Source: a virus
DNA: 32,325 nucleotides
Direction: 5' to 3' (one strand)
IMG/VR virus record: IMGVR_UViG_3300022857_000035
Span: 1 to 32,325 of that record
Position numbers and translations under genes: made by a program
Notes under the pieces: model-generated
Databases searched by the model: none
Seen by the model: the letters and a program-made list of their open reading frames with translations, nothing else
What the model was told of the DNA's origin: nothing
Part shown: piece after piece, positions 27,630 to 32,325 of the stretch
How positions within the stretch are numbered: position 1 is the stretch's first letter
Layout: each line of letters starts with the position of its first letter

Positions 27630-27664
27630 ATTAAGGCCGTAAGTTAAGTTAGGAGTGAATTATC

Positions 27665-28132
27665 CTACATTGTAACTGCTTTAATCATTAGGTACAAAAC
27701 ATACCCCATACCACCAATTACAGACAAAGCAACGCTATTCCAGATAAAAGCTTTACGCCTTCGCGCCTGAGCATATACGGTCTTCTCTCGCTGATCTTTT
27801 ATCTTCCTGCGCATATTCAATAGCTCCTGATACGCGCTTGCTCCGTAGGAGTACATAAGCAGTTCACGGAGGTCTTTTTCTTGCTGCTGGATCTTCTTGT
27901 TATTGGCAAACATCTCCATAGCCTCTTGCTCTATAGACTTGGATGCCACTAACCTTTTAAACAGAGGAGGGTTTTCTGCTTGCCTTTTCGCCTCGTTGAA
28001 ATCACTAACAGCGCCGTACCACTTGCCAACCTGCCCAAGAGTGTTTTCGATTTCTTGGCCAGCGGATACCATCTTTTGTACCATTTTAAAGGCACTGGTA
28101 GCCATGGCAACGGCGCTGATAGGGTCAATCAT
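27665..28132 (-). CDS. Conserved phage protein with C-terminal membrane anchor
   Basis: 155 aa, starting MIDPISAVAMATSAFKMVQK. It contains GKWYGAVSDFNEAKRQAENP, then PLFKRLVASKSIEQEAMEMF. A charged helix (LLNMRRKIKDQREKTVYAQA) leads to one membrane segment near the end (IWNSVALSVIGGMGYVLYLM, about 129-148). I recognise the M-I-D-P-I-S-A start with P-P-L-F-K-x-L as a protein common in marine phages near lysis and tail genes. The function is unknown; spanin-like or fibre-associated roles have no sequence support here. Confidence 0.7.
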   Translation of the reverse strand: MIDPISAVAMATSAFKMVQKMVSAGQEIENTLGQVGKWYGAVSDFNEAKRQAENPPLFKRLVASKSIEQEAMEMFANNKKIQQQEKDLRELLMYSYGASAYQELLNMRRKIKDQREKTVYAQARRRKAFIWNSVALSVIGGMGYVLYLMIKAVTM

Positions 28133-28137
28133 AGTGG

Positions 28138-28356
28138 TTAGCTCTCTTCGGGGGTTTCAGTCTCTAAGTCAGCAACCAGCATATTAACAAAAGCATCTTT
28201 CCCTACAGACAACTGGTCTAAATTAAACTGGGTGGACTTGATCTTTCTATCTAGGTCATTACAGTGGTTAATCATTGCCTGTTGCTGCGGGGTCATGTCT
28301 TCAAAAGTGTACTCAACGCCATTTACTTCAATAGGGTTTGTTTTTTTCTCGCCCAT
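28138..28356 (-). CDS. Small conserved phage protein (DUF6447-like)
   Basis: 72 aa from ATG 28356 (MGEKKTNPIEVNGVEYTFED), chosen because AAAGGA lies ahead of it; the longer frame has no such site. The I-x-V-x-G-x-x-Y-x-x-x-D/E-M-T-P-x-Q-Q-A-M-I-N-H line (MTPQQQAMINHCNDLDRKIK) is typical of a small helical family in phage fibre and lysis regions. The second half is a helix rich in Leu/Gln/Asp ending TETPEES. No known activity. Confidence 0.68.
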   Translation of the reverse strand: MGEKKTNPIEVNGVEYTFEDMTPQQQAMINHCNDLDRKIKSTQFNLDQLSVGKDAFVNMLVADLETETPEES

Positions 28357-28385
28357 GATAATTTCCTTTAGTTGGTTGGTTAAAT

Positions 28386-28580
28386 TTACTTGTCGGCTAT
28401 GCCGGTGGTGGTTACGAATCGCAGCACAGTGACGCAGGAAGCTATGACGCAACCTACCGCCGCCTGACCTGCTGGTGACACGGGTAAGAACCCAACGTAG
28501 CCCTGAAGGATACTCAGGACTGCGAGGGCTATACTAAACTGTACGGTCTTAGATTTGAGGCTTTTTAATATGATACTCAT
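28386..28580 (-). CDS. Small two-helix membrane protein (holin-like)
   Basis: 64 aa from ATG 28580, which overlaps the previous stop (ATGA). It starts MSIILKSLKSKTVQFSIALA and goes on VLSILQGYVGFLPVSPAGQA, then AVGCVIASCVTVLRFVTTTG. Two membrane segments, about 14-31 and 40-56, are joined by a short loop with P-V-S-P. The pattern L-K-S-K-T-V-x-F-S-I-A-L-A-V-L is one I recall from small proteins in phage fibre/lysis modules that are sometimes called holins. It may be part of a multi-component lysis system with the two membrane genes downstream. Confidence 0.65.
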   Translation of the reverse strand: MSIILKSLKSKTVQFSIALAVLSILQGYVGFLPVSPAGQAAVGCVIASCVTVLRFVTTTGIADK

Positions 28581-28825
28581 TCTGCGGCGTATCCTTTGCC
28601 CGCTAAAATAGCTCCGTTTACTGCGGCCATGTCTTCGCTGCCCCAATCTTCTTTAGCTACCATAAGCTCTAGATGCTGCACATTACGATCAACACATTCT
28701 TGACGGTCTGCGGCATCATTATCTGCCATAGAGTCTCCGGCGATAATAGATGTTATAAGCTCAATGCTATCACCCATTGCTAAGTAGTCTTGTGCTAGTT
28801 GTTCTGCTGTTCTGTCCTGTTCCAT
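28577..28825 (-). CDS. Small acidic hypothetical protein
   Basis: 82 aa, starting MEQDRTAEQLAQDYLAMGDS after AAGGAT. It is acidic and helical (IELITSIIAGDSMADNDAAD, then RQECVDRNVQHLELMVAKED). The end is WGSEDMAAVNGAILAGKGYA. It lies 5 bp behind the large fibre gene and overlaps the next gene by 4 bp. A role as fibre chaperone or attachment factor is possible from position only. Confidence 0.6.
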   Translation of the reverse strand: MEQDRTAEQLAQDYLAMGDSIELITSIIAGDSMADNDAADRQECVDRNVQHLELMVAKEDWGSEDMAAVNGAILAGKGYAAE

Positions 28826-28830
28826 TTTAT

Positions 28831-31800
28831 TTATCCTTCTAAGGTTTCGAGTCTTGCGGTGAGTTCTTGTATAGCTTTAACCAAGATTGGTATTAGTGCG
28901 GCCTCTGCTACTTCCTGAGAGCCATCTTCTCTGTCGTCCCAGAGTCTAAAGCCGTCCTTCAAGCCGCTATCAGCATCAATAGCTACTTTAACTTCTTGGG
29001 CTATAAAGCCGTGGTTAGTTTGTGTGTTTTTGAATACTTCAGTGGAGCCTTCTTCATAGGCGCTGAAGGTTTCTGGGAGTTCGCCTAGTGTCCTATAGTT
29101 CCAAGTGCGAGGCTTTAGAGCATTGATAAAGCTTAGTCCTGCGGTAGAGTCTGTGATGTCCTTCTTGTAGCGTTCATCGGATACTGTAGCCCATGTTGCT
29201 ACGCCGTGTGCGGCTCTTATGTCATTAGCGCCATCGCCTATAGTCGTGTAGTCAGACGCGCCACTAACGTTATAGCCTATGACAACACAGTTACTGTTAC
29301 CTGCCGCGTCAGCATGAGAGCTTTTTCCTAAGAAAGTATTGTAGCCGCCTGTGGTGGTGTTATACCCCGCTTCAGCTCCGAGCGCAGTATTAGCTACCCC
29401 TGTGGTGCTTGCACTTAAAGCGTTTCTTCCCACAGCGGCAAGGTCAGTACCTGTGGTATTACCACCTAAAGAGTTATAACCCACAGCAGTGTTGTTAGAT
29501 GCTGTGGTGTTAGCCGCCAAAGCACCTGCACCAAATGCTGAGTTACTCGCACCTGTAGTGTTTTGAGACATTGCAGCAGTAACATTGCCGATATAATAAG
29601 CACCAAATGCCGCGTTACCTGAGCCTGTAGTGTTAGCACCTAAAGCACTTCTACCGACTGCTGAGTTACCAAGTCCTGTGGTGTTTCCTAATAAAGCATA
29701 AAGACCCACCGCAGTATTATCGGTTCCTGTGGTATTAGCACCTAAAGAGCTATAGCCAACAGCCGTGTTGTTGTCTGCGGTTGTGTTTGCTCCCAAAGCC
29801 GCCTGACCAATGGCAGTGTTAGAGCCTCCTGTGGTGTTAGCATCTAAGGCTGTACTACCTACAGCGGTGTTTAAAGCACCAGTAGTGTTTGAAAGTAAGG
29901 TTTCACACCCTACAGCTACGTTGTTAGCGCCTGTAGTATTAGCACCAAGCGAAGCATAACCCACAGCAGTGTTGTTATCAGCCGTTGTGTTGGCGTCTAG
30001 TGCTAGTGCGCCTATGGCTACGTTTGAAGTGCCTGTGGTATTGGCGGCTAAAGTGTTATAGCCCACTGCTGTGTTGTTAGATGCTGTGGTGTTGGCTTTT
30101 AACGCAAGCCCCCCAAACGAGGTGTTATTAGAACCTGTAGTTGTATAACGTAACGCATCACGTCCCATCGCAGTATTATAACTTGCTGTAGTTAAGGTAC
30201 TTAAAGCATAAGCACCTAATACCGCATTGTTTGCACCTGTAGTAATAGACTGACCCGCTTTCATCCCGACAGCCGAATTAGAGTTACCCGTGGTTACGCC
30301 GCCCAGAGCGTCAACTCCTGCACCAGTGTTTTCTACAGCGGTAGTAATCGCATCACCTGCTCTAAAACCAATTGCCGTATTATTATCACCAGTAGTAATC
30401 GCAGTACCTGCCTCATCTCCCACGACAGTATTATAATTACCACCCGCGATGATGGAGTTACCTGCGTTTACGCCTGCGACAAAGTTAGATGTGCCTGCTG
30501 TTGTAGTTTCAATGCCGCCGACATGGGCTACGCCTGATAGGTAAAGGTCTTTAAATTTATAGTTGGGAACGCCTAAATCAATAGTTCCGTTACTGACAGT
30601 ATTTCCCGTGTCATAAGGTGTAATTGCATCCTGCGAGTTCCAAAATAGAAGACCTACATCACCAGTACCTATATATGTTGAAGATAATTGAGTACCAATA
30701 GACCCTACAGTTGTGCCGCCTTTTTGGAATATTGCAAGGTCGCCGTCAGACGTGAGCCTGTTAAGCTGTAGGCTTACGCTACCGTCTGCTACATGTTGGG
30801 CAGTTCCATTAGGTTGTATTTGATGACCAGCAGTTCCAATGCCTGTGCTAGACTTACCCACCAACAGGTTGCCTGAGGAGTCTATGCGCATGCGTTCTGC
30901 GCTAACAGTTTCATCAGAAAACACTAATGAGTAATTATTAGAACGAACGGAATAATATCTTTGACTGTTTTGTAAGCCAATGCCAGTTGGGTTGGACGTT
31001 GTACTCTTAATATGCATAGCCTGACTAGGCGAGTTAGTGCCAATACCTACGTCTCCGCTGCCCGTGACTACTAAATCATCGCGCGAATCAGTATTATTGC
31101 GAACTCTCCACTTGCCATTATTGTTTGACATCTGAAAGCTATCACCATCAGCATCTTCTAAGGTAATAGCTGGCGTGGTGCTTACAATATGGATGGATTG
31201 TTCAGGGCTAGAAGTGCCAATACCCAAAGCCTCCGCAGACGCATCCCAGAAAAACTTAGGCGTTGTGCCTGTGTCCTCGTAGAATCTGATGTCTCCGTTG
31301 TTGTTGAACTTAGCAACACTTTTGCTGTTTACTTCAAATAAATGATAACCTGAACTAAGAGTAGAAATATGCTTATAAGCACCATTACTTGAGACTTGGA
31401 CAGAACCACCACCGAAAGAATCAATGCTTAATGCACCAGCTCCTGTATTTACAACAGCATTACCATCAACAGTCAAACCATCCATCGTGGCGGTGCCAGT
31501 AACGTCTATGCCTGTGGAGGTGGTGGAGATTCGTGTAGTATTATCAAACTTTAATAAGGACGCGCCTCCATTGATAAACTGAGCGTACCTATGCGATCCA
31601 TCGGCACTTTGGAAGTAGATATTGTCTGACGCTTGTATATAGAGATTACCTGTGCCTGTGTCATTTATAAAACTATTGGCTCCATCATGGTAAATCTCAA
31701 GATCACCACCCGCACCAAACTTAGCCTTGACGTTATCACCAAGATCTAAGCCGTCAGCCGTTATAGTGCCAGTAACGTCTATGCCTGTGGAGTTAACAAC

Positions 31801-32325
31801 AAGAGGTGTAGTGTCTAACGATGATGACGCAGATAATCTAAAGTTAATTACCTGACCAACAGTGCTGTGGTCAATGTATGCAGCGCCTGTAGGTTTAAAG
31901 CGCACATAGTTGTTAGCAATCTCAGAGTTATTTACACCGAAGCGGAACAGTCCAGAAGTATCAGTATCACCAGTAACATCTATGCCTATGTCTGTTGTTG
32001 AAAACTTAGTAACTCCATTGTAGCTAAGGTCAACAGAGCCGTCCTTTGCAAAGCCTGCCATGTTTTCGCCTACATCAGATCGGATCTGAAAGCTGGCTGC
32101 GTCAACCCTTAAATTTCCTGTACCTAAACCTTTAATATAACTGTGGCTGCCATCATGATAAATCTGTAGATCATCACCAGCACCAAAGGTAGCCTTGCCG
32201 TTGTCGCCTAGTGCTATGCCGCCGTTGGCTGTGATTTCTCCTGTTACAGTTAGGGTTCCAGACATCGTACCACCACTAAGATTTAACTTAGAGTTAGTAT
32301 CGGTAAGGCTGAAAGCTTGTCCAGT
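28831..32325 (-). CDS. Long tail fibre with 17-residue repeats and S74 self-cleaving chaperone (5' end outside window)
   Basis: The frame is open to the last base, with TGQAFSLTDTNSKLNLSGGT upstream of the ATG at 32265, so the gene continues to the right and at least 1164 residues are visible. Order: fibre modules with GDDLQIYHDGSHSYIKGLGT and a similar GGDLEIYHDGANSFINDTGT. A beta-rich stalk follows (DVGIGTNSPSQAMHIK and others). Then come about 22 repeats of the 17-residue type YNTLAANTTGTSNVAIG (29275-30432), and the C-terminal S74 peptidase/chaperone. The chaperone begins at SDERYKKDI (Ser codon 29179-29181) with HGFIAQEV and a closing coiled coil (VKAIQELTARLETLEG). Such chaperones help the trimer fold and then cut themselves off just before that Ser. 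Confidence 0.93.
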   Translation of the reverse strand, partial: TGQAFSLTDTNSKLNLSGGTMSGTLTVTGEITANGGIALGDNGKATFGAGDDLQIYHDGSHSYIKGLGTGNLRVDAASFQIRSDVGENMAGFAKDGSVDLSYNGVTKFSTTDIGIDVTGDTDTSGLFRFGVNNSEIANNYVRFKPTGAAYIDHSTVGQVINFRLSASSSLDTTPLVVNSTGIDVTGTITADGLDLGDNVKAKFGAGGDLEIYHDGANSFINDTGTGNLYIQASDNIYFQSADGSHRYAQFINGGASLLKFDNTTRISTTSTGIDVTGTATMDGLTVDGNAVVNTGAGALSIDSFGGGSVQVSSNGAYKHISTLSSGYHLFEVNSKSVAKFNNNGDIRFYEDTGTTPKFFWDASAEALGIGTSSPEQSIHIVSTTPAITLEDADGDSFQMSNNNGKWRVRNNTDSRDDLVVTGSGDVGIGTNSPSQAMHIKSTTSNPTGIGLQNSQRYYSVRSNNYSLVFSDETVSAERMRIDSSGNLLVGKSSTGIGTAGHQIQPNGTAQHVADGSVSLQLNRLTSDGDLAIFQKGGTTVGSIGTQLSSTYIGTGDVGLLFWNSQDAITPYDTGNTVSNGTIDLGVPNYKFKDLYLSGVAHVGGIETTTAGTSNFVAGVNAGNSIIAGGNYNTVVGDEAGTAITTGDNNTAIGFRAGDAITTAVENTGAGVDALGGVTTGNSNSAVGMKAGQSITTGANNAVLGAYALSTLTTASYNTAMGRDALRYTTTGSNNTSFGGLALKANTTASNNTAVGYNTLAANTTGTSNVAIGALALDANTTADNNTAVGYASLGANTTGANNVAVGCETLLSNTTGALNTAVGSTALDANTTGGSNTAIGQAALGANTTADNNTAVGYSSLGANTTGTDNTAVGLYALLGNTTGLGNSAVGRSALGANTTGSGNAAFGAYYIGNVTAAMSQNTTGASNSAFGAGALAANTTASNNTAVGYNSLGGNTTGTDLAAVGRNALSASTTGVANTALGAEAGYNTTTGGYNTFLGKSSHADAAGNSNCVVIGYNVSGASDYTTIGDGANDIRAAHGVATWATVSDERYKKDITDSTAGLSFINALKPRTWNYRTLGELPETFSAYEEGSTEVFKNTQTNHGFIAQEVKVAIDADSGLKDGFRLWDDREDGSQEVAEAALIPILVKAIQELTARLETLEG
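29275..30432 (-). repeat. Tandem 51-bp (17-residue) repeats in the tail fibre
   Basis: About 22 units of the form x-x-x-L/G-x-x-N/T-T-T-x-x-x-N-x-A-V/I/F-G. One unit (near the QNTTGASNSAFG part) carries seven extra residues. Units in the middle (such as YASLGANTTGANNVAVG and YSSLGANTTGTDNTAVG) are nearly identical, while those at both ends have diverged, a common sign of expansion from the middle. Confidence 0.93.
32112..32238. repeat. 127-bp exact direct repeat, right copy
   Basis: Identical to bases 1-127. Here the module GEITANGG to GLGTGN is followed by LRVDAASFQIRSD and preceded by SGTLTVT. In the left copy it is preceded by ELSGATFT. Confidence 0.95.

Noticed and set aside
28831-32325. 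Diversity-generating retroelement or phase-variable invertible fibre.
   Set aside because: No reverse transcriptase, template/variable repeat pair, invertase or inverted fibre segments were seen; the repeats are direct and internal.
1-32325. tRNA genes, CRISPR arrays, insertion sequences, rRNA.
   Set aside because: No cloverleaf-like sequence, evenly spaced direct repeats with unique spacers, transposase or rRNA signature was found on reading both strands.

Overview
The window reads as most of the genome of a tailed double-stranded DNA phage, probably a siphovirus. It has a long tape measure protein, a lambda-like tail assembly frameshift and a tail-tip protein of the J type, with no sheath or contractile baseplate genes. 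Every recognisable gene lies on the minus strand, so transcription runs right to left. The host cannot be read directly. A Zn-peptidase M15 endolysin, Erf/YqaJ recombination genes and strong similarity in style to marine tail-fibre genes suggest a Gram-negative aquatic bacterium (inference). There is no integrase, excisionase, tRNA or CRISPR array.

Layout in transcription order (right to left). (1) 32325-26703: host-interaction and lysis block. It holds a long tail fibre with 17-residue repeats and a self-cleaving S74 chaperone, several small membrane (holin-like) genes and an M15 endolysin, ending at a terminator near 26670. (2) 26650-26462: a short promoter-to-terminator unit with no convincing gene, possibly an ncRNA. 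(3) 26430-24363: early recombination operon (small ORF, erf, YqaJ exonuclease, ssb, a Cro/C1-type regulator). (4) 24667-23947: regulatory region with two predicted plus-strand small RNAs, each with its own promoter, C-rich hairpin loop and terminator. (5) 23922-19978: replication and nucleic-acid genes (HTH proteins, a replication-initiation-like protein, a NinB-like protein, a metallophosphoesterase, DUF3310, an HNH/NinG-like protein). (6) 19892-18718: small unknown genes, ending at a terminator at 18312. (7) 18227-264: late operon, with terminase, portal, minor head protein, scaffold, major capsid, connectors, tail tube, frameshifted tail chaperones, tape measure, tail tip, J-like protein and fibre accessories. 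The first 247 bases hold the 5' end of a fibre gene that leaves the window.

The two window ends probably belong together. The first 127 bases are an exact copy of 32112-32238, and both lie in fibre coding sequence. The gene starting at 247 and the gene running off at 32325 are probably the front and back of one long fibre gene on a circular or circularly permuted genome, with an unassembled internal repeat between them.

Regulation is the most interesting part. Three minus-strand promoters share a 15-bp inverted repeat, CTTtACnnnGTAAAG, whose one arm is the -35 box, and a fourth has a related 20-bp version. Two of them also share a further block of about 34 bp. Opposite this leftward programme lie the two predicted plus-strand sRNAs. 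The loop of one is perfectly complementary over 9 nt to the Shine-Dalgarno regions of two phage genes.
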